Shown: positions 1-10,861, counted from the first letter of the stretch. The stretch is 64,000 nt of DNA from Perkinsus olseni (GCA_013115135.1 JABANP010000039.1:163589-227588), one strand, 5' to 3'. Notes: a model not told the origin generated them from the sequence alone. Program-made: numbers and translations.

Positions 1-1098
1 GGCGGTCACTGACCGGTTTCTCGTCAAAAAGTATGATTCTCCTCCAGATCCTAGCAAGATTATCCGACCACATCAGCGAATACCAAGCTTTCTACTGCAG
101 CTCATCAACGAGTTGAGTATAGCAAATAAGCATTTGGTGAGACAGTCGATCACTAGCACTCCCTCCGTAGTATGGAGTCCCTACGCGGAACTATCCACAG
201 GCTGAGGACTCCTCAGTCCTTTTCTTGTTGCCAGCCATAGCAACCCCAGAGCAGTCCGATTCCGGTTACCCGAATCCTCGGGTTAATGTTGATGAGAGTA
301 ACTTAAAGAGTGGGTCGGAGTTGATTCGTAAAGTTCGTGTCGTCTAGGTGTGCAGTACAAATAGGCAGGGTAACTTTTCTATCTTAGATTTGGTTTGAGT
401 TGACGAGTTAGCGTGAAAGAGTAGCGAAGTCACGGCTGGAAAGCCCAGCAAAGCACAGGGTCCCAGAGCAGCGAGCCTCTCTCAAGTAATCCCACCCACA
501 ATTTGACCCCTGTGCCTTGCAAGTCACAAGTTGCAACCGCGCAAGAAATCAATTGGCAAGGGCAATCGATAGTATCGACTCGATACTTATACTAATGGAT
601 GAAGTAATTACAACGAGTTGGTAATGGACGAATTTCGTCCGACGAAACGTGCGTTCACGGTAGACCATCTACTGGGAGCCAAAGCTTGGCTGTCAAGGTG
701 TGAGAACCTCGTTGAAGCTGCTTCGACGGGCCAAATGAAGTATCAGAGACTATCGGTCAAAAAGAAGTGATGCGAGAAACCGACGCTTTTGGTAAGGCAG
801 CTGTCGACGAACAGCAAGATTTTTGGACAACTTGGCAGGTAGTTGTCGTCGACAACTTGTCGAGAATCGCCAAAGTAGACTTTTGGACAATATTATTGCA
901 ATATTGGGTCCCGATGCTTGTCCAAATGTCACCGGGCATCTTTTTTCGGTTTTCTGTCCAATTGACGCGGAGGAGGCCCTTTGGACAAGTCGACACGCGG
1001 AAAGTGTCCTAAAAACCTGTCCAATACTCTCCCTAAGCGAGACTTTCGCCAACAGTTGTTCAAAGAAGACATTGAGCGGCGCGCGCTTTTCGTATATT
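1..1098. other. left flank of the Ty3 element, no gene seen
   Basis: I see no convincing coding region in this stretch. Between about 815 and 1025 it is rich in the motif TTTGGACAA and its complement, and it includes the short palindrome GTTGTCGTCGACAAC near 842. Reading frames here are short and match nothing I recognise. The last four bases (1095-1098, TATT) are the left copy of the target-site duplication of the adjacent retrotransposon. Confidence 0.5.
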
Positions 1099-1356
1099 TG
1101 TAGGACCAGTGACTCCTTATACGTAACTCAAGACGCGGCAAGTAGCAGTGACAATGTTGTACGAAAGCGGACGTACAAAGAGCCAAAACCAAGTATACGT
1201 TTATACGATCGTTCTTATGTTGTCCGTTGTAGCTATTGAACTACCACTATAGCTTAGCTTGCAGCACGCTTAGTATCCAGCGGACAGGGTTGCGTTCGGG
1301 CCGAAAATTGGGACAGGGGGACAGTGACACACAATGGTCTAGCCATTGGTACAACA
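1099..1356 (-). repeat. 3' LTR of the Ty3 element
   Basis: Direct repeat of 258 bp, identical by eye to 8559-8816 at a constant offset of 7,460. It starts TGTAGGACC and ends GTACAACA on the plus strand. It is preceded by the target duplication TATT at 1095-1098. For the minus-strand element this is the downstream LTR, and a polypurine tract abuts it at 1357-1370. Confidence 0.95.
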
Positions 1357-1370
1357 TTCCTCCCTACCAG
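1357..1370 (-). promoter_or_regulatory. polypurine tract next to the 3' LTR
   Basis: On the minus strand the sequence CTGGTAGGGAGGAA directly precedes the 3' LTR. This purine-rich tract is in the position where plus-strand DNA synthesis is primed in LTR retroelements. Confidence 0.8.
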
Positions 1371-2152
1371 GACCGAACCAACGCCCAATCACAACGGACA
1401 AGCGGCAAAATAGACTTCACGAGAACTCATAAAAAATCTTTAGACGATCAATTACAGAACTCAACGGACGAAAATAAAATCTCACTTAATATCGTCATCT
1501 TCCATCATTAATCTTAATCCTCGACTTCCTCGATGTCAGCGGACGTGGTGTTACGAGAGCGGAAACGGGCCAACTGCTCGTAGAACCTCGCCAGATCTTC
1601 AACCAAATGCTCGTAGGAAATCTTCTCAGGCGAAGGGAAGACCGGAGTCGCTTTCCAGATAGACGTCCTTGAGTAGGTCGGGGAAGAACGACATCGAGCG
1701 GACAGATAACGCTGTCGAAGAGCAGGTAAATCGAGAGCAAACGAACAATAAAACGGGCAACCGTTACACGTTGTCGAGGGCGGTAACCGCAGCCAAATTT
1801 ACGTCACGCGCCACGAAATTCGTCACGCGCCACGAAATTGACCGCGCAGGATAATCATAGTCATTAGTGAGGTAGACGTTGGCCAACAGACGGTAGACTT
1901 GCATAGACGTAGAAGCTTCTAATCTTAGACAATGTCGGACGTGAGCACTTGCTTGACATCGTAGCACAGTACTTGTTGTTCAATTCGTTATGGTCTCCGG
2001 AAACCAACCACCAGAAGTAACTTTAGTCACAGGAAACGGGCAGGAGAAGAGGACGTCCGCTGAACGGATTATCGTACTCCTGGCCGGGTAGTGAGGGCAT
2101 AGATATGGAAAAGAGGGGGCCCGCAAAGCGTAGCTCCGTATTCCACACCATT
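1371..2152. other. noncoding 3' region of the Ty3 element
   Basis: This stretch lies between the two polypurine tract copies and holds no convincing reading frame. It contains a short tandem duplication, CACGCGCCACGAAATT repeated around 1802-1838. It may be a 3' untranslated region or captured DNA. Confidence 0.5.
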
Positions 2153-2166
2153 TTCCTCCCTACCAG
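2153..2166 (-). promoter_or_regulatory. second, internal copy of the polypurine tract
   Basis: The same 14 bases as at 1357-1370 (CTGGTAGGGAGGAA on the minus strand) occur here, just after the last pol-related frame. The roughly 780 bases between the two copies hold no convincing ORF. This could be a central-type polypurine tract, or the scar of an older LTR boundary. Confidence 0.6.
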
Positions 2167-2186
2167 AACTAAGGCCATGCACAGCA

Positions 2187-2945
2187 TTAGTTCGACACAT
2201 GACTACGCGCATTGCTAGAGGTAGACGAAGAACGGGCACGTCGTAGGGCGAGTGGGACGTAAGTATCAGATGAGAATCGTTCGCGAGGACCGGGCAGGGT
2301 ACCAGTACGGGATCTAGTGGCATATCGCGGCCTTGATAGTGGCATAGATACCGTAGCAGGCTCTACAACTGGAGCGGGACTATCCGCTTCTTCCTCGCGA
2401 ACCGGGGCTTCTTCTTGTTCGAGGACAGGATCTTCTTCCTCAGGAACAGCCAATTCTTCTTCATGAAGAGATTCTCCAGCATCTGAAGATACATTAGGGG
2501 TAGTAGAGTCAAAGTCGGAGTTAGCAGAGACGGCGTCTTGCTCAGTGGCAACGGACGACGAGCTAGAAGAAGACGATGTACCAGAACGAGCATCAACCAT
2601 GGATGCATTAGGAGAAGTAAACGGTGTAGCTTCCGACACATGCCCGCTGTTGATATTGTCAGGAACAGGGGCCGGTGAACTTGGCCTAGATGCCAAGTCC
2701 GGGGAAGTAAGCAGTAAGGACGGGACGGACGGTATGGACGGTACTGACGGGGAAGCCAATGACAAAGACGGGCCCGAAGGCGTAGCAGGAGACTCTTCTT
2801 GTGGCGTAGACAAGAGCACAGAGGCATCTGCAGCTTGGGAAAGTCGATGGCTTGAGGCAGACCTCAAATCAGTAGTACCACCAGAGGGAACGGACACAGC
2901 AGCGGGGTCCACAGGCGGAGGGGCTCGTTCTACATTAGGGAGCCA
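2187..2945 (-). CDS. C-terminal acidic/Ser-Pro-rich tail frame of the Ty3 element
   Basis: This open frame of about 250 codons lacks an ATG at its start. It is rich in Ser, Pro and Glu, with an acidic cluster around codons 150-180, and ends with an Arg-rich segment containing RPRYATRSRTGTLPG. It most likely encodes the tail of the pol polyprotein after a further +1 shift near 2940, though a separate ORF3 cannot be excluded. It stops 21 bases before an internal copy of the polypurine tract. Confidence 0.55.
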   Translation of the reverse strand, partial: WLPNVERAPPPVDPAAVSVPSGGTTDLRSASSHRLSQAADASVLLSTPQEESPATPSGPSLSLASPSVPSIPSVPSLLLTSPDLASRPSSPAPVPDNINSGHVSEATPFTSPNASMVDARSGTSSSSSSSSVATEQDAVSANSDFDSTTPNVSSDAGESLHEEELAVPEEEDPVLEQEEAPVREEEADSPAPVVEPATVSMPLSRPRYATRSRTGTLPGPRERFSSDTYVPLALRRARSSSTSSNARSHVSN

Positions 2946-3742
2946 CTACTGGCGGAGTCGGTACGGTAATAGGACCAGAGCGTGCTCGTTGGATATCATC
3001 TTGACGGTCATTAGGTATCGATACGTAAGCTGGGGCGACTTGCGGAGGTCCTGCCGGTTCCACAGGTCGCGGACGGAACGCATCAAGCCCTTGCCAGCGA
3101 GGTAGCTGAGCACCACTCGAACCATATACCATACGTTCTCCACCAATAAGTCCATCAGGATTAACCGGTAATTGCTGAGCCTGTAACGGACGGACGCCCG
3201 CAGTGCCCGCTCCAATAAGACCTTCAAATCGGACATGAGGTTGCTCTGGGCGGAGACCATCAGACGACACCGCAGCAGAACCATGGGTACTAGCCGGGAT
3301 TGGTTCACGGGCATCACGTAGGGGCTCGGGGAAGCTCTGCATGATCTCCTGAATGTTATCAGGTTGCAAGGGGTCAACCTTGATATGGTCCACGCTCAAG
3401 ACCTTCACTCGCTTCGACGGCAGATGGAACAAGCGGACAACCTTGATAGGATCGGACGAACCCACAATCTGCGTGATGAACCAGTTCGGCTCCCACATAG
3501 GTGAGAGTTTGGTAGGCCTCTGATGCTTCATAAGTCGTAGGAGAACGCGGGCGCCAACAAAGAATCCTTGAGGAGCATTATTCCGATCATAGTGCCTCTT
3601 AGCATTGCCCGCTGCTTGAGTGATAGCCAAGTCGACCTGATCCGTCAAATAGGCTCGTAGTGCTTCCGAGTAGGCCTCGTAAGTAGCCGGGTCGAACATC
3701 AAATCAGCAGCGGACATCGTCATGGGCAGGAAAGTCGGACGG
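2935..3742 (-). CDS. pol: integrase C-terminal region of the Ty3 element, +1 frame relative to pol
   Basis: This frame continues the integrase. It starts with residues that fit directly after the LLFARDP motif of pol, runs through the segment with the motif AKRHYDRNNAPQGF, then a beta-rich stretch ending KVLSVDHIKVDPLQP, which looks like the integrase C-terminal fold. A proline-rich tail follows. It overlaps the end of pol and has no ATG in a sensible place, so it is not an independent gene. The shift sits at CCT_C_CGT on the minus strand. The stop is TAA at 2935-2937. A third frame (2187-2945) then opens. Confidence 0.8.
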
Positions 3743-6700
3743 AGGATCACGAGCGAAGAGTAGCTTGTACGGACTGAAGCCAGTCACCGAGTGTATCGAC
3801 GTATTATACACCCAGAGAAGAGCGGGCAGATGAGAAACCCAATCGGGAATCCCAATATGTCGGCGTAGCATGTCGAGCAACGAACGATTAAATCGCTCAA
3901 CCAGACCATTACCCTGGGGATGATAGACGGAGGAGCGCGACCGTTTTATCCCCAAGGCTTCCATCACCCGATTGAAGAGGATGGACTCAAACTGGGGGCC
4001 TTGATCTGAATGTATGCGGACCGGAGGACCAAACTTGGAGAAGAGGTTCAAGAGGTGAGGCAGGGTTTCTTCCACCGTCGCCCGCTGAAGTGGATAAGCT
4101 TCAGCCCACTTGGTGAAATAATCCTGCAACACTAACAAGTACTTCTTGCCGTCAGCGGGCGGGGTGATCTCCAAGTAATCCGCAGCTAACGTATGCCAGG
4201 GCCTCCCTACCGGAACCGGAACCAGAGGGGATGGAATCGGACGACCAGGACGGGCAACAGTACAACCAGTGCACTGCTGTAGGTAGTCGTTGATCTCGAC
4301 GTGCATGTTGGGCCAATACAGCGTAGGCTTCATGTTCTCAAGCATGCGCTTCTCGGCAAAGTGACCCTTCTCATCATGATAATAAGCAACAGCTTCCTTC
4401 CGCAAGGAGGTAGGAACCACAGCTACACAGCGGACGGGTTCCAAGGGATCCGTCTTCAGAAGGCGCACCAGAACTCCATCGCAAACGTCCAAGACCGACC
4501 AGATACGTCTATAAGGCATATATAGACGAGAGGTAAACTCCTTGCGACCAAGCGGGGCGTCTACCAGAACTCGATCACGAACTTCTCGAACTACTCGATC
4601 TTGCTCTTGGGCTTCTCGGAGTTTGTCCCACGACCATAACGGGCACAAGACTACCGTGGCAATGAGAGGCTTCACCATAGTGTCCGGTAGTAGGCCAGAC
4701 ATTTCAGGGTCTTCCTCAGGTACCACAGAGTCTGGAGGGATAACCTCAACACCAGAGCGGACGGGGCAAGTCTTAGTAAGCGGGGGCTTGGGCGCAGCAG
4801 GCAACTGGGGACGGGACAAGGCGTCAGCATTAATATTCTTGACACCTTCCTTGTAGCGGACTTCAAAGCGGAAATTCTGCATTGCCAGTAGCCAACGTTC
4901 AACTCGGGGTGACTTCGACTTCGCCAGTTGTTGTAGTGGTCGATGGTCAGAGAAAATAGTGACCTTGAACCGAGTGTCCAATAAGTAGTGACGGAACTTC
5001 TCGAGTGAGCGGACGAGTGCATAGCCTTCTTTTTCATAGGTATGCCACCGAAGCTGAGCACCGGTGAGGACTTGGGAAAAGAAGGCCAGAGGACGGTGAT
5101 CTTGCTCGAGAACTGAACCAATCGCGAAATCACTCGCATCACAACAAAGCTGGAACGGGGCGTCGAAGTCAGGGTAGGCAAGAGCGGGCAAACCGGCTAG
5201 TGCAGATCGTAAGGCTTCGAAGGATCTCTGCTGCTCCTCTCCCCAGTGAACACGGATAGTGTCAGGTTGATCTGCACAACGACTAACCAAGTCCTGAACC
5301 GGCTTGGCCATAGCAGTGAACCGAGGGATGAAGGCGCGGTAATAGCCAACCAGTCCCATAAACCGCCGAACATCACGAACCGTCTCAGGTAGCGGCCACT
5401 CGGAGATACAACGGACGCGGTCTGGATCAGGGCGCATACCATACTTGTCGTAAATGTGGCCCAGGTAAGCTATCTCCTCCATAGCAAAGTCGCATTTGCT
5501 AGCACCCAAGGTAATGTTGGCGGCGGACAACCTCTCGAAGACCACGCGAAGATGACGGACATGAGTCTCCATGTCCGCTGAAAAGATCAGGATGTCATCA
5601 AGATAAATCTTGACAAACGGTAGGTCACCAAGGATATCCTCCATGAGCTTCTGGAAGGTGGCGGGGGCGTCATGTAGGCCAAACGGCATACGAACAAACT
5701 CATAGAGCGGAAATCCATTACCAGGGCAGAAGGCGGTCTTGGCGACATCAGCAGCGGACACAGGTACTTGCCAGTAACCAGACTTGAGATCGAGAGAGGT
5801 GAAGAAGCGGGCACCCTTCAAGTCATCTTGGACGAAGTCAGGTCGAGGAAGAGGGTAAGCGGACATCTGAGATCGCCGATTAAGCTCACGGTAATCTACG
5901 CAGATACGGACACCACCGGTCTTCTTCTTAACGTAGACGCAAGGTGAGCGCCAAGCACTCGTGCTTGGCCGAATAATCCCCTCTCTCAGCATGTCATTGA
6001 TCTGACCTCTAATATCAGCTTGCCACTTATGGGGTACTCGCCTCGGACGCTGCGCTACCGGCTTCTCGTCAGTGGTCTTAATGTCATGGTTGACAAGCGG
6101 ACAAAAACCAATCTTGTTGCGGAAAAGCTGCGAGAAGTCGTTGCACAAATCTTGGATCGGACGGAGCTCGGGACGTTCAGAAACAGGTAGGTCGGGCAAG
6201 ACGACATCAGGCTCTTCTGGGCCGGGTAGAAGAGGAACAGCATAGTCGTCCAAATTGCCACCAATGTCATCATTCTCGAACTCGTCGTAGACTTCTTGAT
6301 CGTCAGCAGGCCAGGGCTCGAAACCAGTGTGCTCTCCCTTCTCAGGGTCGTCATAGAAGTCATAAGGATCGGGAGGTTGCAGCAGACAGATAGGAGCCCC
6401 GGCTTCGGCAAAGGCTCTACGCTGAGCCAGAGAGGGGCTAGAGTCATCGTCGTCGTCACCAAAACCAAGGTGAGAGCGGACATCATCAGAGTGGCGGGAG
6501 GGGAGCTGAAGTGAATCAGATACCCCTCCAACCGTAAAGTCAGGCGGACTATCACGAGGCCTAGCACAACGAACGGGGTTCTTGACGGGCTTGTCCAAAG
6601 AACTCGGGGTAGAAGTGGGCGGCATAGTCTGCACGGACTCATCAACCACCCCAGAAGTCTGGGTGGAAACGTCTCGGGTAAGCACATCCTGGGCTTGTTC

Positions 6701-7317
6701 GGGAGAGACGGGTTCAACTACCGGCTTCACAGTCGAACCAGTAGTTCCAAGTAGAGCAAAGGGCAACGACACGCTAACACTTCGTGCATCAGGTTCTGGG
6801 AGAGGTTCACGATACTGACCCGCCAAAGGATCACGAGTACCAACCAAGCGGACATGACCTTCCGCCATCTCCAAGGTAAGACCATAGTGCCAGAGGAAGT
6901 CGAAGCCCAACAACATATCACAAATTAAGTCTTCTACTACATAGACCTTAAATTCAAAACTTACACAGGTACTACCAGCCCGCGGCGCACGGCTGGAGTA
7001 GACGTTACAATTACCATTAGGCGAATCATACAGCGACAATTTTACAATCGCAGAGCCCAACAGAAGAATAGGATTACCGGGGTCAGCGGAGCCCGCATGA
7101 GTAAGTACAGGTTGAAGTCGCATGCCCTTAGGTAAATTCCTTTTAGGAACCACCGTTATACGAGCACCAGAGTCGATAAGAGCCCTAACAAACGGAGTAC
7201 GGGCTTCTCCAGCAGATAAACGGGCAAAAATAAACGGACCATTAGCCTCACCAAAAGTACAGAGAGAGATCGGTGCCGACGACCGGGAGCCGCAATCCGG
7301 CCGTCGAATTAGTTTCC
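3704..7317 (-). CDS. pol: Pol of the Ty3 element: protease, RT, RNase H, integrase core
   Basis: Pol carries out cDNA synthesis and integration of the element. Read in the -1 frame from the slippery site, it begins with an aspartic protease bearing ALIDSGA (about 7155-7180). A long linker follows, then reverse transcriptase (VDYRELN near 5890; YLDD box near 5595-5606). Next come RNase H (CCDASD near 5140; NADALSRP), an HHCC integrase zinc finger (H-H near 4370-4390, CTGC near 4275) and the integrase core with AADY, HSDQG and VERFN supplying D-D-E. The frame stops at 3704, inside the C-terminal part of integrase. The following ORF (2935-3750) carries the rest in the +1 frame, so either a one-base indel or a second frameshift lies near 3743. 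There is no methionine start, as expected for a frameshift product. Confidence 0.93.
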
Positions 7318-7318
7318 C
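7277..7318 (-). promoter_or_regulatory. -1 programmed frameshift signal between gag and pol
   Basis: On the minus strand the gag frame ends G_GGA_AAC_TAA. The heptamer GGGAAAC (plus-strand GTTTCCC, 7312-7318) fits X_XXY_YYZ exactly in the gag frame. A five-base spacer follows, then CGACGGCCGG (plus 7297-7306) and, after a 10-base loop, CCGGTCGTCG (plus 7277-7286), which pair as a 10-bp stem with one G-U pair. The pol frame is -1 relative to gag and is open from its upstream stop (7376-7378) through this site. GGGAAAC is a known slippery sequence in viruses. Function here is inferred. Confidence 0.85.
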
Positions 7319-8496
7319 GAAGGAACGGGAACATTGCCCTGTATACCAGCCAAAAAGGTAGGACGGAGCGGGCAGTTACGGGCGAAGTGCTCTGTGTTAC
7401 CGCAGATTGCGCAACCGGTAGAAAACTTCTTGTGCTGGCACTCCAAGGTAAGGTGCGGGCCTGCACATATACCACACCTTCGAGGACCTCGGCGTCGTAG
7501 TTGACCGTTCTGCGGGCCTTGCCCGCTGAATTGGCGTTGTTGTGGAGTACCCAAGACAGCACAAAGACGATCAAACTGCTCGACCTGCCGCGTTTGAGCA
7601 CCCTCAAACGCTCCAAGTAACTTCGACAACATCTCGATGCTAGCATCTAACTTAGGTTCAATAGAGCGGACGGCATTAACACCAGTCTGGTCACTATTGT
7701 CGACGTAGGCACCCAAAAGATCACAAACATCAGCAGCAGTTCGGGGACGTGCTCGGCGGATTTCAGCCTTCGCCGCACCTGTGGCCAACTTCGACAACTT
7801 CTCGACCAACAACGTCTCCCTAGCAGGTGAAGACAACCGATTCTCGGGCTTCAACAAGTCATTGTACTCGTTCAGATACCGTGAAAGAGCGGCCGCGTAA
7901 ACGGACAGAGGTTGGATACGATCCCACTGGTAGTTGTCAAACCGACTCCAAGCTTCATCAGGTAAGCGGCACTTCTCAAAGGTCTTGATGAGAACTGCCT
8001 TGTCCGCTTCATAATTGGTCTTGGAGCACTGGGTCTTCCAAACATTAGCCGGATCACCAGTGAGGAAAGCACCTAGGAAACGGGCACGTGAATGATCATC
8101 GTAAAGGTTACCATAGGTGTAGAGCTCGTAGGACTCGAACCAATCTCTGATACTGTCCGTAGGCTTATTAGCAAACTTTTCGGGAACGGGCACGAAAAGT
8201 CTCTTAGTCCGGGCAGGAAGACTACGGTCAGTAGGAGGACTCGAAGTAGAATCAGTCGTAACCATAGGCGTATTAGTAGAAGGTGTCGAACCATTAGGCG
8301 TGGTGCTAGAGTTAGAGGTAGCAGACGTCTGTGCCGAGGCGTTGGGTGGTGCCGTCGAATGTGATCCTGACGAAGGATCACCACCAGAATTAGGGTTAGC
8401 GGGCGGGGGAGCTGTCCCCGGAGGCGTAACTTCAGCCGTCTGAATGGCTATCTCACGATTATCACCAGTACCTTCGTTTTCGTTGTCGTGGTTCAT
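7309..8496 (-). CDS. gag: Gag polyprotein of the Ty3 element
   Basis: Gag forms the particle shell of the retrotransposon and binds its RNA. The ATG at 8494-8496 gives about 395 residues. The first 100 residues are low-complexity (Asn/Ser/Thr/Pro-rich). The middle contains a capsid-like helical region, including the stretch around the motif RDWFESYELYTYGN. Near the C-terminus is a zinc knuckle CAICGNTEHFARNC (C-x2-C-x4-H-x4-C), preceded by a further CGIC motif. The stop TAA at 7309-7311 immediately follows a GGGAAAC slippery site, so gag is expected to be made alone most of the time and as a Gag-Pol fusion by -1 frameshifting. Confidence 0.93.
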   Translation of the reverse strand: MNHDNENEGTGDNREIAIQTAEVTPPGTAPPPANPNSGGDPSSGSHSTAPPNASAQTSATSNSSTTPNGSTPSTNTPMVTTDSTSSPPTDRSLPARTKRLFVPVPEKFANKPTDSIRDWFESYELYTYGNLYDDHSRARFLGAFLTGDPANVWKTQCSKTNYEADKAVLIKTFEKCRLPDEAWSRFDNYQWDRIQPLSVYAAALSRYLNEYNDLLKPENRLSSPARETLLVEKLSKLATGAAKAEIRRARPRTAADVCDLLGAYVDNSDQTGVNAVRSIEPKLDASIEMLSKLLGAFEGAQTRQVEQFDRLCAVLGTPQQRQFSGQGPQNGQLRRRGPRRCGICAGPHLTLECQHKKFSTGCAICGNTEHFARNCPLRPTFLAGIQGNVPVPSGN

Positions 8497-8540
8497 GACC
8501 AAATAGATGTCGTTCGTGTGAAAGTTCTCGAAGTAAACAA

Positions 8541-8553
8541 GGAGCTGCTACCA
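8541..8553 (-). promoter_or_regulatory. primer binding site, initiator-tRNA-Met type
   Basis: Read on the minus strand, five bases inside the 5' LTR the sequence is TGGTAGCAGCTCC. Its first nine bases are complementary to the CTGCTACCA 3' end that is usual for eukaryotic initiator tRNA-Met, the primer used by many Ty3-type elements. Beyond nine bases the match to known initiator tRNAs is not clear, and the tRNA of this organism is not in the window. Confidence 0.7.
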
Positions 8554-8558
8554 AATTA

Positions 8559-8816
8559 TGTAGGACCAGTGACTCCTTATACGTAACTCAAGACGCGGCA
8601 AGTAGCAGTGACAATGTTGTACGAAAGCGGACGTACAAAGAGCCAAAACCAAGTATACGTTTATACGATCGTTCTTATGTTGTCCGTTGTAGCTATTGAA
8701 CTACCACTATAGCTTAGCTTGCAGCACGCTTAGTATCCAGCGGACAGGGTTGCGTTCGGGCCGAAAATTGGGACAGGGGGACAGTGACACACAATGGTCT
8801 AGCCATTGGTACAACA
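8559..8816 (-). repeat. 5' LTR of the Ty3 element
   Basis: Second copy of the 258-bp LTR, identical to 1099-1356. It is followed on the plus strand by TATT (8817-8820), the other half of the target-site duplication. It should contain the promoter for the minus-strand gag-pol transcript. Confidence 0.95.
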
Positions 8817-9129
8817 TATTGTTGTCGAAAGATGACCCCTAGGGCTAGATTTTGACACGTGTCGGCGTTTGTAGAATGGACAGAAAGATGATGTTGTCCA
8901 AAGGAGCGCTTACGAGCGCCACCAATGAACAACTGTAATTTAGAGCAGTACTTTGCGGATACTAATCTCTATAGACCGTCTGCCGCTGTAAAGATATCGA
9001 AGCGGGCATGTACTCTCCCAGTGGGATCGTCTTTCTTTTCGACTAGTGCTAATCATCGACCGGCTAGCCAGGCGGCGTCACGAGCCTCTTATTGAAGTAG
9101 TCACTACAGTGGCCTTGAGTTTGTTAACT
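8817..9129. other. right flank of the Ty3 element, no gene seen
   Basis: This flank begins with TATT, the target duplication. It carries GTTGTCGAAA and a TGTCCAAAGG motif similar to the repeats in the left flank (815-1025), so the element inserted into a locus rich in that motif. I see no coding region. Confidence 0.5.
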
Positions 9130-10861
9130 ATGTTGTCGCCACCAATTCATCGTGTAAGGGAAGGTGAACCTCTGCCACCACCAAGCTCATCATACAGCAT
9201 ACTCAGTGAAGTAGTGGCACGGGAAGGGTCGGGCTAGAAGTCATCACTGGCACCACTCTTCATTGTCGTGCATTCCATCGCCCTAGAGTGTCTCCTATCC
9301 TAGTCGTACGATCGTTCCTGTTGCAGGACAGTCGGCCCCCTTCCCCCAGCCAGGCCCCTCAGCAGCGGCTAAGGCATCGGTTCTCAGCTCGAGCTAGGTA
9401 GACAGCAGCAGCAGCAGCTCGCCTCTAGTGGGATCATCCCTGTTCGCAGGCTATGGGGTGTCCTACTCGTCGCGGTGCTGGTTCAGTTCGGCGCGCACTT
9501 CATAAAAACGATATCACCACTAAAGGCTTACTACGCCAAGGACCCTAAATGGTCGCCACCGATAGACTCTCTTCGTTGGGGTTGGTTCCAGTCCATCGGA
9601 ACACTGCCCAATCTCATCCTCCCCGCCATCGGAGGCGTCATCGTTGACAAACGCTGGGGCGTTAAGCTCGGGGTTATGTTCTTCCTCGGGGTGGTCTGTA
9701 TCGGACAGTTCATCTTCTTCCTCGGCACTAGAATACACACCTACTGGTTGGCCATGACGGGGAGGTTCATTGCAGGAGTTGGGCAGGGCTGTGTATCCTC
9801 CCTCACGGGCGCGATCGCAGCTATTTATTTCCCTAATAAAATCACCTTCGCCATCGGACTCACGGTAGTATCGCAGCAGTCGGGTGATGGAGAAGGGAGC
9901 GACATGCTCTTCGTTTTAGGAATCCTTCCATTCGTTGTCGGGCGTGGTGTCCAAGACGACCCTCGCGCCAGTCGCGGAGCTCTTCCACGGCGACTACAGC
10001 ATGTCCATCCTCTGGGGACTCTTCTGGTGCCTTGTCTCGAGCGTGGTCTCTTACTGGTGGCTCAAAATGAGTAAGAAGACTCGCTACCGACAGATGCCGC
10101 AGCAGCACGTCCGAGTCAAGGGAGCTGCAATCTTCCGAGATTTCCGTCGGACGTTGATGCTGCCTCTGGCCTTCTGGGTGGTCTGTATTCTCCACCTGCT
10201 CTTCTCCAACGCCCATCGGGTCTTCGGCCATATCGATGCTGACTACCTCAGGGCAAAGTATAATTACTCGAAAGTTGAATCGGGTCAATCAGCAGCTATC
10301 ACCGACAGCCTCGGCATAATCCTATCGCCGGTGATGGGGCTGGCCATTGACTACACCGGCAGGTCTGCAGTATCCCTTCCCGTCATACTGATGGTAGCAG
10401 GGTTGATCGGCTCCCTAGGGTACTACTTACTCAGTAGCGACCTGCTAGCCTCCCCGGACGTGCCGCTCTTTATGCTGTCCTTCTGCAATGCTATTACGCC
10501 TACGGTCCTTCGTGCGACTGTACCCTCCGCTATACAGGGTTCGGGAGCGCTGTTTGCTACAGCGTACGGCTGCTATGAGGTGATGGAGGCTGCTGGCGTG
10601 TTTATCGGAGGCTGGATGGTCGGTCTGGTCAAGACCATGACGGGAACGTATCAAGAGGTGGTCCTGTGGTTCGCTTTCTCTCTGATACTGGCCGTACTGT
10701 TGTCTCTTACGCTTTTGGTAATGCAGTCCCGCAGAGGTAAGGCCGCTGCCGAGACTGGCTCTACTACCAGCGACGAGGAGGAAGGCAATAGTATCCTGAC
10801 GGATCGTGTAACAATGCCTAAGAAAGACCAGCCTTCGGCGATCGGCGGTCATGCGGCGTGA
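9130..10861 (+). CDS. major facilitator superfamily transporter, MFSD1-like
   Basis: This is a multi-pass membrane transporter. The best-supported coding exons are about 9449-9864 and 9920-10861 (TGA). The 55-base intron 9865-9919 (GTAGTA...TTTTAG) joins them in phase, giving IGLT then ESFHSLSGVVSK; without it the frame is broken. Motifs in the first half, such as GGVIVDKRWGVKLG, VCIGQFIFFLG and GRFIAGVGQG, resemble MFSD1 and related transporters. At least ten hydrophobic helices can be counted. The C-terminus is a hydrophilic tail with a TSDEEEG cluster. No ATG lies in the 9449 frame. A first exon may start at the ATG at 9130, which encodes a short hydrophilic N-terminus, but that junction is unresolved. 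The substrate is unknown. Confidence 0.8.

Larger units (their letters stand above)
1099..8816 (-). mobile_element. complete Ty3/gypsy-type LTR retrotransposon
   Basis: This is a full-length element of 7,718 bp, transcribed on the minus strand. Two direct 258-bp LTRs (TG...CA ends) appear identical over their whole length and are bordered by the 4-bp direct repeat TATT (1095-1098 and 8817-8820). The order on the minus strand is 5' LTR, iMet-type primer binding site, gag with a CCHC knuckle, -1 frameshift signal, protease, reverse transcriptase, RNase H, integrase, C-terminal extension, polypurine tract and 3' LTR. RT-RNase H-integrase order and the YLDD box place it with Ty3/gypsy elements. 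Identical LTRs imply a recent insertion, although the 3' part of pol contains two apparent one-base frame breaks. Confidence 0.95.

Noticed and set aside
823..1239. 138-codon plus-strand frame crossing into the left LTR
   Set aside because: It runs from unique flank into the LTR and matches nothing; it exists only because of the insertion.
2545..3105. 186-codon plus-strand frame inside the Ty3 element
   Set aside because: Antisense to the Ser/Pro-rich pol tail; its Asp/Gly-rich composition simply mirrors that sequence.
9884..9919. 36-base intron in the MFS transporter
   Set aside because: Its length is a multiple of three and does not bring the second exon into frame; the donor at 9865 does.
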